64,000 bases of DNA from Streptomyces sp. NBC_00285 (GCF_036174265.1 NZ_CP108055.1:2728001-2792000), one strand, 5' to 3'; shown: positions 49,257 to 60,415, numbered from the stretch's first letter. The notes: generated by a model from the sequence alone, not told the origin. Numbers and translations are program-made.

Positions 49257-50337
49257 TCGCCAGCTCCAGGTAGGCCGCGAACAGCACGAGATGGACACCG
49301 CCCTGGAGCGGTGTCGCCCGGCCCGGCACCACGGTCAGCGAACTCACCACCACGGTCAGGGCGAGCAGCACCATATGGGTGGCGCCGAGGCCGAGGACGA
49401 GCGGGCCGGAGAGCCAGACGGATGCCAGGGCGACCGCGGGGATGGTCAGGCCGATGCTGGCCATGGCCGAACCGAGGGCGAGGTTGAGGCTCGTCTGCAC
49501 GCGGTCGCGGCGCGCGGAGCGCAGGGCCGCGATGGTCTCGGGGAGCAGCACCAGCAGGGCGATGATCACGCCCACGACGGCATGCGGAAGGCCGGCCTTG
49601 GAGACCCCGGACTCGATGGTCGGCGAGACGCCCTTGGCCAGACCGACGACCCCGATCAGGGCCAGTCCCAGCAGGGTCAGGCTGATCAGCGCGGTACGGG
49701 CGGTGGGCAGGTCGGCGTGGTCGTCGGCGGTGATGACCTCGCCCTGGTGGGTGACCGGGAGGAAGTAGTCGCGGTGCCGTACGGTCTGGGTCGCCACGAA
49801 CAGGCCGTACAGGACCAGCGAGGAGAGCGCGGCGAAGGTGAGCTGGGTGGTGGAGAACTCCGGGCCCGGCTTGCTCGTCGTGAACGTCGGCAGCACCAGG
49901 CTCAGCGTGGCCAGGGTGGCGACCGTGGCGAGGGCCGCGCCGGTGCCCTCGGGGTTGAAGACCGCGGTGCCGTGGCGCAGTGAGGCCACGAGGAGACTGA
50001 TGCCGACGATGCCGTTGCAGGTGATCATCACGGCCGCGAAGACCGTGTCCCTGGCCAGGGTCGAACTCTTGTCGCCGCCGTCCGCCATCAGTGTGACGAT
50101 CAGGGCGACCTCGATGATCGTGACGGCGACGGCGAGGACGAGTGATCCGAAGGGCTCGCCGACCCGGTGGGCGATCACTTCGGCGTGGTGCACGGCGGCC
50201 AGTACGGCTCCCGCGAGGACCAGCGTCACGAGGGCGACGGCCGCGCCTGGCAGATCGCGGCCCCAGGTGAACACCAGCAGAAGGACAGCGAGCACCGGAA
50301 CTGCGGACGTCCATCTGTTCGTGAGCCTGGCGAGCAT
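49246..50337 (-). CDS. Ca2+/H+ antiporter (CaCA family)
   Basis: 363 residues from an ATG at 50337. About ten or eleven membrane helices with the two CaCA alpha repeats: GEPFGSLVLAVAVTIIEVALIV (acidic Glu in the first repeat) and GVIIALLVLLPETIAALRSARRDRVQTSLNLALGSAMASIGLTIP (Glu of LPE). Exchanges calcium or other cations for protons across the membrane. Located beside a TerC-type metal protein, consistent with metal-ion balance. Confidence 0.9.
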   Translation of the reverse strand: MLARLTNRWTSAVPVLAVLLLVFTWGRDLPGAAVALVTLVLAGAVLAAVHHAEVIAHRVGEPFGSLVLAVAVTIIEVALIVTLMADGGDKSSTLARDTVFAAVMITCNGIVGISLLVASLRHGTAVFNPEGTGAALATVATLATLSLVLPTFTTSKPGPEFSTTQLTFAALSSLVLYGLFVATQTVRHRDYFLPVTHQGEVITADDHADLPTARTALISLTLLGLALIGVVGLAKGVSPTIESGVSKAGLPHAVVGVIIALLVLLPETIAALRSARRDRVQTSLNLALGSAMASIGLTIPAVALASVWLSGPLVLGLGATHMVLLALTVVVSSLTVVPGRATPLQGGVHLVLFAAYLELAINP

Positions 50338-50383
50338 GCAGAGATCGTCGCAGAGGCGAACCGGCTGCGCACTATGCCCGGCG

Positions 50384-50686
50384 CTACTTGAGCTCGCCCG
50401 ATTCCAGGACGTCGTAGTTGGTGTAGACGCGGTCACCGATGCACAGCGCCCCCAGCCTCTCTGCCAGTTCGCCGGTCTCGGGGGCGTCGCTGTTGCGCAT
50501 GGCCTCGTCGTACGACTCGAATTCGAGCAGCGCCGCATAGCGGTTGGGGTGGTCTCGGTCCTTCAGGAGCATGCGGTACGTCGGGCCACCCGGCTTGCCC
50601 GCGTTGTGCTGCTCCGCCTCCTGGAGCACCTGCTTCATGTCCTCCAGGCGCTCGGTCTCGAAACCGACGATCTGCACGAACTTCAT
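50384..50686 (-). CDS. small antibiotic-biosynthesis-monooxygenase-like/ferredoxin-like fold protein
   Basis: 100 residues. MKFVQIVGFETERLEDMKQVLQEAEQ, YRMLLKDRDHPNRYAALLEFESYDEAMRNSD, AERLGALCIGDRVYTNYDVL: a beta-alpha-beta layout like dimeric alpha-beta barrel proteins. Enzymatic role unknown. Stand-alone gene upstream of the antiporter, same strand. Confidence 0.7.
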   Translation of the reverse strand: MKFVQIVGFETERLEDMKQVLQEAEQHNAGKPGGPTYRMLLKDRDHPNRYAALLEFESYDEAMRNSDAPETGELAERLGALCIGDRVYTNYDVLESGELK

Positions 50687-50747
50687 GAGTGTCTCCAGCC
50701 GGCCACGGCGCCCCCTGGCCGGGGAACGCGCTCTGGAACCAAACAAG

Positions 50748-50792
50748 CACCGGGAGCGGCACCCGGCAATTCGCCGCGTCCCGCTCCCGGTG
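50748..50792. terminator. intrinsic terminator after terC
   Basis: CACCGGGAGCGG (50748-50759) pairs with CCGCTCCCGGTG (50781-50792), extended by AAG/CTT. Located 25 bp beyond the TerC gene end on its downstream side. Confidence 0.8.
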
Positions 50793-50816
50793 GTGATGCT
50801 TGGTGCCCGGCCGTGG

Positions 50817-51818
50817 TCAGGCCTCGATGCTGTCCTTCGAGGCGCCTTCGGTGCCCGCCTGTGCGGCCTCGGCCGCCGCCTGCTTCTTGGAAGCCATCAG
50901 GCTAGTGATCGTGGTGACGATCAGGACCGCGCAGATCACGCCGAGCGAGACCGGGATGCTGATCTCGGGGACATGGACCCCGGACTCGTGCAGGGCGTGC
51001 AGCACCAGCTTGACGCCGATGAAGCCCAGGATGATCGAGAGGCCGTAGCTGAGGTGGACCAGCTTCCTCAGCAGGCCGCCGATGAGGAAGTACAGCTGAC
51101 GCAGGCCCATCAGAGCGAACGCGTTGGCGGTGAAGACGATGTACGGGTCCTGCGTCAGGCCGAAGATCGCGGGGATCGAGTCGAGCGCGAACAGCACGTC
51201 GGTGGTGCCGATGGCGAGCATCACGACGAGCATCGGGGTCATGACCCGCTTGCCGTTCTCCTCGATCCACAGCTTGGTGCCGTGGTACCGGTCGGCGACA
51301 CCGAACCTGCGCTCGACGGCCTTGAGCAGCTTGTTCTCCTCGAACTCCTCGTCGTCCTCGTCGGCGCGGGCCTCCTGGATGAGCTTCCAGGCGGTGTAGA
51401 TGAGGAAGGCGCCGAAGATGTAGAAGACCCAGGCGAAGCTGGCGAGGATGGCGGCGCCCGCGGCGATGAAGATCGCGCGCAGCACCAGGGCTATGAGGAC
51501 ACCGACGAGGAGCACCCGCTGCTGGTACTGCGAGGGCACCGCGAACTTCGCCATGATCAGGACGAAGACGAAGAGGTTGTCCACGCTCAGGGACTTCTCG
51601 GTGATGAAGCCCGCGAAGAACTCTCCGCCGGCCTGGCCACCGCCGAAGACGAGCAGGCCGAGACCGAAGAGGCCGGCCAGGGCGATCCAGACGACCGTCC
51701 AGATGCCCGCTTCCTTGATGGACACGTCGTGCGGCTTGCGGCCGATGAAGAAGTCGACCGTGATGAGGGCGGCGAGGCCCACGATCGTCAGGACCCACAG
51801 GGTCACGGAAACATCCAC
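50817..51818 (-). CDS. TerC-family integral membrane protein
   Basis: 333 residues from a GTG at 51818 with GGAGGA upstream. About nine membrane helices; family marks GEFFAGFITEKSLSVDNLFVFVLI with conserved Asp/Asn, and GTTDVLFALDSIPAIFGLTQDPYIVFTANAFALMGLRQLYFL with the second Asp. TerC/Alx proteins export metal ions (manganese in characterised cases). A probable manganese-sensing leader RNA lies upstream. Terminator downstream. Confidence 0.93.
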   Translation of the reverse strand: MDVSVTLWVLTIVGLAALITVDFFIGRKPHDVSIKEAGIWTVVWIALAGLFGLGLLVFGGGQAGGEFFAGFITEKSLSVDNLFVFVLIMAKFAVPSQYQQRVLLVGVLIALVLRAIFIAAGAAILASFAWVFYIFGAFLIYTAWKLIQEARADEDDEEFEENKLLKAVERRFGVADRYHGTKLWIEENGKRVMTPMLVVMLAIGTTDVLFALDSIPAIFGLTQDPYIVFTANAFALMGLRQLYFLIGGLLRKLVHLSYGLSIILGFIGVKLVLHALHESGVHVPEISIPVSLGVICAVLIVTTITSLMASKKQAAAEAAQAGTEGASKDSIEA

Positions 51819-51867
51819 AGTTCCTCCGGCAATACGTAACGGCAAGTAACCAGCGTCGTCGCGCTGC

Positions 51868-51966
51868 CGGAGGTCTCTTCCACCCACGGTGGGCCGGCGC
51901 CCCGGGATCAGGCCTGATCCGTATTGACGGGAACGCCGCGGTCGACAGGGAGTACTCCCCTCCGTG
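51868..51966 (-). ncRNA. yybP-ykoY (manganese) riboswitch in the terC leader
   Basis: On the minus strand: CGGAGGGGAGTACTCCC (from 51964), the conserved GGGGAGUA loop of this aptamer. It ends about 90 nt later with GAGACCTCCGGC, whose CCTCCG (51873-51868) closes P1 with CGGAGG (51964-51959). Position about 50 nt before terC and the family (alx/terC) match known examples. The internal helices were not modelled in detail. Confidence 0.75.
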
Positions 51967-52045
51967 CTTTCAACCGTACCTCAATCACCAAGTAAAGGTA
52001 AAGCGATTGGCAAAAGAAAGGTCAAAATAGCTGGTGGGGGCGGCT

Positions 52046-54172
52046 TTACGTGTACTTGGCACGGGCCGTCGCGACCTGATTGAGGACCTGCTGGAGCACC
52101 TGGCTGCCGAGCGGGACGGAAGCGGGTTCGAACGTCCAGGCATGCCCGACCCACGGGTCGGCGAGGTGGTCGTCGGGCACCGGTGTCAGCCGCATGAGCG
52201 AGCGCCACAGCGGGTCCAGGAGCGGGCCGTAGGCGGCGGCCTCCTCACGGTCCGCGACCATCATCAGGTGGACGCCGACGGACGGCCCCTCGTCCGCCAG
52301 GTAGCGCAGCTGGGTCACGGCCCTGTCGTCGAAACCGTGCGGGAAGTCGTTGACGATCAGGAGCTGTTCGGAGGTGTCGACGCCGGGCGGGAGGGAGTCG
52401 GCCGCGCCGCCGCGCACCGCCATCTGCACCAGGTCGACGCGCTGGGTGAGCCGGGCCAGGACCTCCGCCACACCCGCGGCACCGACGGCGGGCGGGGCCG
52501 CGAGCACGCCGGTCTGCGCCAGCGGGACGAGCGCCTGCGCTCCCGAGCCGGCAGGGTCGATGACGTGCAGCGTGTAGTCGCCGGCGGGGTGGACGGCGAG
52601 GAGCCGGGCCGCGAGGGCCACGGCCGTGTCCATGGCGAGCCGATGCACTTCGGGGGCATCCAGGAACGAGCCGTCGAGGGTTTCGACGGCTCCGCTGTCG
52701 ATCCACAGACCGCGCTCCAGTGGCAGCCTGACCAGCATCGGGATACGCAGCTCGGCGCACTCCGGCAGATGCAGATCACCCAGGCGCACCGCCATGGGCA
52801 CCTCGAACGGCACCCGGTATCCGTGCCAGACGGGGTTGTCCCAACGGGCGTACGCCGGCGGCAGGGCGGGCTCGACCACCTCGGACTCGGCCGTGAGCTG
52901 GGCGAGATCCCGGTCGTAGGCCGCGCGGGCCTGTTCGACGAGCTGGGTGTACTTGGCCCGAGCCGCATCCCGCGCGGCGTCGCCCTGTCCACCGATCCGG
53001 CTGCGCGGATCGGCAAGGGCCGCGTCGAGTTCCTTCTCCATCCGCGAGTCGGCGAAGTCGACGGCACTACGGTAGGCGGCCGTGGACCGGGCCAGATCCT
53101 CGAACATGCCCCACACCTGGTTGTAGAGCCGCTCGTCCATGGACCAGCCGGTCGCGTCCCCGGCGACAGGCTGCGCGGGCTGGCCGGGCCGGGCGGGAGG
53201 CACGGGAGGCGGAGGGGTCGGCGGGGCGGCGTCCTGCCGCCGGGGATGGCTGTAGTCGATCGGGCCACCGGCCGAGGGGGACGGTGGCTGGGCGGAGGCG
53301 GAGGTGTGCGCGGGCGTCTGGGCGTGACCTGGCTGTGCCGCACCTGCGGCCGGGATGCCCTGCGCGCCGTAGGGAGCGGTGGGCTGCGGGGTGCCGGGGA
53401 CCGGGCCGCCGGTCGGGGCCGACGGCTGCGGCGGGATGCCGGGTGGCTGTGTGCCGTACGGCGACAGCGGCTGCGGCGGTACGGCACCGGAGGCGCCGTG
53501 GGCCGCGGAGGATCCCTGGTCCGGGCCCGGCGCCGGGGTGGCGGTCTGCCGGGAACGGTCGCCGTCCGCCATGACCGGCGGAGCCATCGGTACCGCGCGG
53601 GCCAGCCCCCGGGCCACCGCCTCGTGGATGCCGCTCGCGAGTTGGTGGGCCTGTGCGAGGCCCTGATCGGTGAGGAGTTCGGCGAGACCGCCCGCGTACC
53701 CCTGGCCGACGGCACGCACCTTCCAGGCGCCCTGGCGGCGGTAGAGCTCCAGCGCGACGACCGCCGACTCGGCGTCCAGGCCGGTGATGGTGTAGCTGGC
53801 GAGCTCGATGCCGTCCAGGCCTGTCACCGCGACGAACGGGGCGGCGACGGCGCCGAAGCGCACAGGGCCGCCCGCCGCGGGCAGGGCGAGCAGCACATGG
53901 ACCCGGTGGACGGCCTCCGGCACGGCGCCGAGATCGACCGCGAGACGGTGATCGGCAGCCGCCTGCCGCGAGACCTCGAGACCCGGCAGGGTGGGGGCGC
54001 CCGGGTGGACGACCCACTCCACGCCCTGTACCCGGCCGTGCTCGTCGCCGAGCGTGGCTCCGGCCACGACCGGCGTTCCGGCCGTGATCCGGATCTCGAG
54101 ACGGGCCTGGGAGAGCGGGTGGTTCTGACCCCGCACCAGCTCGGCCGTCATCGCCTTGTCCCCCTGTGTCAT
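52046..54172 (-). CDS. TerD-domain protein with Pro/Gln linker and C-terminal ATPase-like/VWA-like domain
   Basis: 708 residues from an ATG at 54172 (alternative start 54151). N-terminal TerD-type beta domain (MTAELVRGQNHPLSQARLEIRI, VEWVVHPGAPTLPGLEVSRQ, SYTITGLDAESAVVALELYRR). A 150-residue Pro/Ala/Gly/Gln linker (about 215-345). The C-terminal 350 residues are helical then alpha/beta, with LLIVNDFPHGFDDRAVTQLRYLADEGPSVGVHLMMVADREEAA reading like an FtsK/HerA-type Walker B region but without an obvious Walker A. Probably a stress or envelope complex component; downstream partner of the TerD gene. Confidence 0.75.
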   Translation of the reverse strand: MTQGDKAMTAELVRGQNHPLSQARLEIRITAGTPVVAGATLGDEHGRVQGVEWVVHPGAPTLPGLEVSRQAAADHRLAVDLGAVPEAVHRVHVLLALPAAGGPVRFGAVAAPFVAVTGLDGIELASYTITGLDAESAVVALELYRRQGAWKVRAVGQGYAGGLAELLTDQGLAQAHQLASGIHEAVARGLARAVPMAPPVMADGDRSRQTATPAPGPDQGSSAAHGASGAVPPQPLSPYGTQPPGIPPQPSAPTGGPVPGTPQPTAPYGAQGIPAAGAAQPGHAQTPAHTSASAQPPSPSAGGPIDYSHPRRQDAAPPTPPPPVPPARPGQPAQPVAGDATGWSMDERLYNQVWGMFEDLARSTAAYRSAVDFADSRMEKELDAALADPRSRIGGQGDAARDAARAKYTQLVEQARAAYDRDLAQLTAESEVVEPALPPAYARWDNPVWHGYRVPFEVPMAVRLGDLHLPECAELRIPMLVRLPLERGLWIDSGAVETLDGSFLDAPEVHRLAMDTAVALAARLLAVHPAGDYTLHVIDPAGSGAQALVPLAQTGVLAAPPAVGAAGVAEVLARLTQRVDLVQMAVRGGAADSLPPGVDTSEQLLIVNDFPHGFDDRAVTQLRYLADEGPSVGVHLMMVADREEAAAYGPLLDPLWRSLMRLTPVPDDHLADPWVGHAWTFEPASVPLGSQVLQQVLNQVATARAKYT

Positions 54173-54202
54173 GGTGTCGGTCCGATGCCGCTCGCGGGCC
54201 GG

Positions 54203-54781
54203 TTACAGATGCGGCAGGATCGCCGGCATCAGGTCCTGGAAGGTCCGGCCGCTGGCCGGCGTCCCGAGGGCCGTCAGCGTCCAGCCCGGGCCCGTGCGGT
54301 GGACCTTCGCCATGATCTGGGCGGTGTAGGAACCACCCCCGTCGAGCGTGTAGCGGGCGAGTTCCTCGCCATTGGTCTCGTCGACGAGGCGGCAGAAGGC
54401 GTTCTGCACCTCCTGGAAGGTCTGGCCCGTGAAGGAGTTCACGGTGAAGACGATCTGGTCGATGTGGACCGGCACACGGGCCAGGTCAACGAGGATGGCC
54501 TCGTCGTCCCCGCCCTGGCCGACACCGCCGACGAGGTTGTCACCGGTGTGCTTGACCGAGCCGTCGTCGCTCACCAGGTGGCGGAAGAAGACGACGTCGA
54601 CGGGCTGCTTGTCCGCGAACAGGACGGCGGAGGCGTCGAGGTCGACCTCCCGCGTGCGCGAGCCGAACAGGCCGCGCCGGGGGGCGGCCTGCCAGCCGAG
54701 GCCCATGCGCACCGCGGTCAGGCTGCCTCCGTCGTTCTTCTGCAGACTGATGGCCTGACCCTTGGTCATGTTGACGGTCAC
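54203..54781 (-). CDS. terD: TerD-family stress protein
   Basis: 192 residues from a GTG at 54781. MTKGQAISLQKNDGGSLTAVRMGLGWQ, DLDASAVLFADKQPVDVVFFRHL, GDDEAILVDLARVPVHIDQIVFTVNSFTGQTFQEVQNAFCRLVD: complete TerD domain with the acidic calcium-binding residues (DLDAS, GGDDE). Cytoplasmic protein linked to tellurite, calcium and envelope stress. Probably in one transcript with the longer TerD-domain gene 30 bp downstream. Confidence 0.92.
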   Translation of the reverse strand: MTVNMTKGQAISLQKNDGGSLTAVRMGLGWQAAPRRGLFGSRTREVDLDASAVLFADKQPVDVVFFRHLVSDDGSVKHTGDNLVGGVGQGGDDEAILVDLARVPVHIDQIVFTVNSFTGQTFQEVQNAFCRLVDETNGEELARYTLDGGGSYTAQIMAKVHRTGPGWTLTALGTPASGRTFQDLMPAILPHL

Positions 54782-54915
54782 GCGCCGAACCCCTCTCGCT
54801 GCTGTCCCCTGTTGCCGCGGTGCCCGCGGTAGTCCAGAACCCTACGCAGGGCCGATGACGGTGACGCGGCCCGGACCGCACTTTGTGTCGGTCTTGCAAC
54901 ACAGTGCGATGGACG

Positions 54916-57036
<2,121 letters not shown>

Positions 57037-57043
57037 GGAGTCA

Positions 57044-57066
57044 ACCGTACGACCCCCCACTGACAA
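57044..57066 (-). promoter_or_regulatory. RecA-independent (PafBC-type) DNA-damage promoter of uvrB
   Basis: Minus strand: TTGTCAGTG (57066-57058), 8 bp, TACGGT (57049-57044). Same spacing as at uvrA and ogt. The start codon lies 8 bp beyond the -10 element. Confidence 0.8.
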
Positions 57067-57109
57067 CGCGGCCGGATCAGAGGTTCCGAGCGGCGCCGGA
57101 GCCGGTGGA

Positions 57110-57982
57110 TCAGCGGTTCTGCGGGGTCCGGGAGTCGCGGTGGGTCACGTCGTGGCGGGTGCGGAGAGCGGGGCGCCGGCCGTCGGCGGAGTGCTGGACG
57201 AGTTCGCGTGCGGGCACACCGGGTTTGTTCTCGGCGGGGGACCACACGGGCTTGCCCATCACCATCAGCGGATCGAACATCACGACGACTCCCGCGAGCA
57301 GCAGGAAGGCGAGCGGGCCGATCATCATCGGCGCGAGCAGGGAGGCGGGCGAGTCACCCGCGACGGGGGCGGACGAGCTGTGCACGTGGACGCTGAGCGC
57401 GGCCATGCCCGTGTAGTGCATGCCCGTGACGGCGAGCCCCATGACGAGGCTCGCGCCCACGCTCCACAGGAACCCCCGGACCTGTCCGGCGGCCCACAGG
57501 GCGGCCGTGGCGGCGGCGACTGCTATGACGACTGAGGCGGCGACGGTGAGCGTGTTGTACTCCAGCTGCCCGTTCAGTCGCATGCCGGCCATGCCGAGGT
57601 AGTGCATCGAGGCGATGCCCAGTCCGGTGATGGCGCCGCCGGTCATCAGGGCCGTGCCACGCGCCCCTCGGTAACCGACGATGAAGACCCCGACGCCCAC
57701 CATGACGATGGCGACGCCGAGGCTCGCGAAGGTGATCGCCCGGTCGTAGTGGATCGGCGCCTGCCGGACCTTGAACCCCATCATCGCGACGAAGTGCATG
57801 GTCCAGATGCCGGAGCCGATCGCCGCCGAGCCGAGGGCCAGCCAGCCGGGTCGCCAGGACCGGCTGACCAGCATGGATCTGGTGGTGCAGCGCAGGCCGA
57901 GGGCACCGCCGAGGCAGGCCATGAGGTAAGCCACCAGCGGTGTGACGAGTCCGTAGCTGAATCCGTCGACCGTGCCTTGCAT
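57110..57982 (-). CDS. MHYT-domain membrane protein
   Basis: 290 residues with about seven membrane helices. Three MHYT-type motifs: [25 protein letters not shown] and [12 protein letters not shown] (Met, His, Tyr/Phe, Thr/Leu placed near the membrane face). The domain is thought to sense oxygen, CO or NO via a bound metal. The C-terminal 50 residues are cytosolic and charged. No output domain is fused, so the signal target is unknown. Start ATG at 57982 after GAAGGGCAG. Confidence 0.88.
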   Translation of the reverse strand: MQGTVDGFSYGLVTPLVAYLMACLGGALGLRCTTRSMLVSRSWRPGWLALGSAAIGSGIWTMHFVAMMGFKVRQAPIHYDRAITFASLGVAIVMVGVGVFIVGYRGARGTALMTGGAITGLGIASMHYLGMAGMRLNGQLEYNTLTVAASVVIAVAAATAALWAAGQVRGFLWSVGASLVMGLAVTGMHYTGMAALSVHVHSSSAPVAGDSPASLLAPMMIGPLAFLLLAGVVVMFDPLMVMGKPVWSPAENKPGVPARELVQHSADGRRPALRTRHDVTHRDSRTPQNR

Positions 57983-58260
57983 GCGCGGCTGCCCTTCGCC
58001 GTCCTGCTCCTGGAAATCCCTGAAATGTGTCCCTTCCCAGTACCGCCCGGGCGGTCGGGGTTGAGGCAGAGAGTATGACCCCCACCAGAATGGTCGAACG
58101 ATTTTCCGGCAAAGAAACACGTCCTTGCCCCAGTTGTGCGGCACCAGTGTGCGGACTTGGGTCGAGCCCATTCAGGATGTGGCCATTCTGTACCCGGTTG
58201 CCGATGACCCGGTGCTGTCACAGTTGTGCTGTACGTGATTGCTCGACGCGAGGAGTACGT

Positions 58261-59130
58261 ATGCACGCGCGTGCCGCGACCGCCATGACCACCGCGCTTC
58301 TGGGGACCGCCGCCCTTCTCCTTCCCGCAACCGACGTCCGGGCGGTCGAGGACGGCACGCCGCCCGCAGTCATCGCCCACCGGGGCGCCTCCGCCCGCGC
58401 CCCCGAGAACACCCTGGCCGCCGTCGACAAGGCCGCCGCGCTCGGCGCCGTCTGGGTCGAGAACGACGTCCAGCGCACCAGGGACGGCGAACTCGTCGTC
58501 CTCCACGACGACAGCCTCCGGCGCACCACCGACGTCGAGCAGGTGTTCCCGGGCAAGGCGCCCTGGAAGGTGAAGGACCTCACCGCCGCGGAGATCGCGC
58601 GCCTGGACGCGGGCAGCTGGTTCGGCGCCTCCTACGCGGGCGTGCACGTGCCGACCCTGGAGCAGTACCTGCACCGAGTCGATCTTCACCATCAGAAGCT
58701 GCTCCTCGAACTCAAGAATCCGGAGCTGTACCCAGGCATCGAGCGGGAGACCCTAAAGCTCCTCAGCAACGAGGGGTGGCTGGACCGGAGGCACCGGGAC
58801 CGGCTGGTGGTCCAGAGCTTCGACACAAGCGCCCTGCGGACCGTCCACCAGCTGAAGCCCGGAGTGAAGACGGGCTTCCTCGGGGCGCCGGCCGTGGCGG
58901 ACCTGGCGGCGTACGCGATGTTCACCGACCAGATCAATCCGTCGCACCGCTCCGCCTCGACGGCGTACGTATCCGCGGTGCACGCCTTCACCGGACCGCA
59001 CGGCAAGCCGCTGAAGGTCTTCACATGGACCGTCGACACCGCGGACACCGCCCGGCTCGTCGCCGGGCACGGCGTGGACGGCATCATCACCAACAAGCCC
59101 GACGTGGTACTGCGCGCACTGCCCGACTGA
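58261..59130 (+). CDS. secreted glycerophosphodiester phosphodiesterase
   Basis: 289 residues. N-terminal signal peptide (MTTALLGTAALLLPATDVRA). GDPD motifs: VIAHRGASARAPENTLAAVDKA (catalytic His), VENDVQRTRDGELVVLHDDSLRRTT, LLELKNPELYPG, and FTWTVDTADTARLVAGHGVDGIITNKPD. Hydrolyses glycerophosphodiesters to glycerol-3-phosphate outside the cell. Transcribed away from the MHYT gene. Confidence 0.92.
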   Translation: MHARAATAMTTALLGTAALLLPATDVRAVEDGTPPAVIAHRGASARAPENTLAAVDKAAALGAVWVENDVQRTRDGELVVLHDDSLRRTTDVEQVFPGKAPWKVKDLTAAEIARLDAGSWFGASYAGVHVPTLEQYLHRVDLHHQKLLLELKNPELYPGIERETLKLLSNEGWLDRRHRDRLVVQSFDTSALRTVHQLKPGVKTGFLGAPAVADLAAYAMFTDQINPSHRSASTAYVSAVHAFTGPHGKPLKVFTWTVDTADTARLVAGHGVDGIITNKPDVVLRALPD

Positions 59131-59157
59131 CAGTCCGTTTCCGCAGGTCACAGGGCA

Positions 59158-59180
59158 TTGTCAGTGGCGGCCCGTACGGT
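59158..59180 (+). promoter_or_regulatory. RecA-independent (PafBC-type) DNA-damage promoter of ogt
   Basis: TTGTCAGTG (59158-59166), 8 bp, TACGGT (59175-59180), and the start codon 7 bp later, so the mRNA is probably leaderless. Confidence 0.8.
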
Positions 59181-59186
59181 GGTCGC

Positions 59187-59741
59187 ATGAACAGCCATGG
59201 GCAGGAAGAGCAGCAGGTCGTGTGGGCCGTCGTAGGCACGGACATCGGCCCGCTGCTGCTCGCCGCCACCGGGGAGGGGCTGGTCAACGTGGTCTTCCAC
59301 GCCACCGGCGCGGTGCGCGACAAGGCGCTGGAGCGGCTCGCGTCCCGGCTGGGCACCGAGCCCGTCGAGGCGCCCGGCTCCCCGTTGCTGGCCGAGGCGA
59401 TACGCCAGGTCGAGGCGTACTTCGCCGGCGAGCGGCATGACTTCGAGCTGCCCCTGGACTGGTCACTGATCTCGGGCTTCAACCGCCAGGTACTGCGCGA
59501 GCTGGCTTCAAGTGTGGCGTTCGGCCAGGTCGTCGGGTACGGCGATCTGGCCGGGCGAGTCGGCCAGCCCCGCGCCGCCCAGGCCGTAGGGGTGGCCATG
59601 GGCTCCAATCCGCTACCGGTCGTCGTGCCCTGTCACCGGGTCGTCGAGAGGGACGGCGGTATCGGCGGGTTCGGCGGCGGCCTGGAGACCAAGCGCCAAC
59701 TGCTCGCGCTGGAGGGCGTGCTGCCCCGGCCTCTGTTCTGA
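59187..59741 (+). CDS. ogt: methylated-DNA-[protein]-cysteine S-methyltransferase
   Basis: 184 residues. The DNA-binding helix and active site read FNRQVLRELASSVAFGQVVGYGDLAGRVGQPRAAQAVGVAMGSNPLPVVVPCHRVVERDGGIGGFGGGLETKRQLLALE, with the alkyl-accepting Cys in PCHRV. Repairs O6-alkylguanine by suicide transfer. Its damage promoter is the same type as those of uvrA and uvrB. Confidence 0.95.
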   Translation: MNSHGQEEQQVVWAVVGTDIGPLLLAATGEGLVNVVFHATGAVRDKALERLASRLGTEPVEAPGSPLLAEAIRQVEAYFAGERHDFELPLDWSLISGFNRQVLRELASSVAFGQVVGYGDLAGRVGQPRAAQAVGVAMGSNPLPVVVPCHRVVERDGGIGGFGGGLETKRQLLALEGVLPRPLF

Positions 59742-59744
59742 GCT

Positions 59745-59776
59745 GCTGCTCCGGGCTGCTCCGGGCTGCTCCGGGC
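59745..59776. repeat. 10-bp tandem repeat (CCGGGCTGCT x about 3)
   Basis: Three-plus copies directly after the ogt stop, at the fused edge of a formaldehyde-dehydrogenase remnant. Typical slippage product at a deletion join. Confidence 0.7.
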
Positions 59777-59933
59777 GATCCTGCACGGCCGTGTGCATAT
59801 CGCCAAGGCGGTCGACGCCACGGACATCGGGCTGGAGAACGCACCGCGCGGCAACACCGACTTCGACCAGGGCGCAAGCCGCGGGTACGTACTCGATCCG
59901 CGTGGGGTGCTGAGCGGATTCCGGCCGGGCTGA
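59772..59933 (+). pseudogene. 3' remnant of glutathione-independent formaldehyde dehydrogenase (fdhA-type)
   Basis: An open frame without a start encodes about 53 residues including AILHGRVHIAKAVDATDIGL, APRGNTDFDQGASRGYVLDP and a stop. This matches the C-terminus of zinc-dependent formaldehyde dehydrogenases (AILGGKVHIAKAV... APRGYAEFDQGAAKKYVLDP from memory). The rest of the gene has been deleted up to the ogt stop. Confidence 0.75.
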
Positions 59934-59986
59934 CACCCCTCGCGGTGGGGCGGGGCCACGCGCACGCACGCGTGCCCCCGTCACCG

Positions 59987-60415
59987 TCAGTCGTAGTGGC
60001 GCACCTCGAAGACGTTCCCGTCCGGGTCGCGGAAGTAGAAGCTGCGCCGAGCCATTCCACGGGCACCGAAGGAGTCGTGGGACACGTCCGAGAGGGGCAC
60101 GGACTGTTCCTCCAGGCCGGCGCGGAGTGTCTGGAAATCGTCGGCGGGCAGGGCCAGGCAGACATGATTGACGGGGTGTCCCGCGCTCTTGGCAGCGCCA
60201 GGGACCATTTTCATGTGTTCCGCCATGGTGAGCGGCATGAGGTCGAAGATGGTCTCGTCATTGAGCCGTACGGAGGGAAAGGACACCGCCCCCGCGGCGT
60301 AGTCGGTGATCCTCAGGGATTCCATGCCGAGCGTCTTCTCGTAGAAGTCGGCCGATGCCACCGGGTCCTCCACCCAGAGCACGACATGGTCGAGACGTAT
60401 CGAGTTGTCCGTCAT
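59987..60415 (-). CDS. VOC/glyoxalase-family protein
   Basis: 142 residues. IRLDHVVLWVEDPVASADFYEKTLGM at the start (metal His after LDH), VNHVCLALPADDFQTLRAGLEEQ in the second half, and FYFRDPDGNVFEVRHYD at the end: two beta-alpha-beta-beta-beta modules of the vicinal oxygen chelate fold. Reaction unknown (glyoxalase, dioxygenase or resistance type). Divergent from psuG. Confidence 0.85.
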   Translation of the reverse strand: MTDNSIRLDHVVLWVEDPVASADFYEKTLGMESLRITDYAAGAVSFPSVRLNDETIFDLMPLTMAEHMKMVPGAAKSAGHPVNHVCLALPADDFQTLRAGLEEQSVPLSDVSHDSFGARGMARRSFYFRDPDGNVFEVRHYD

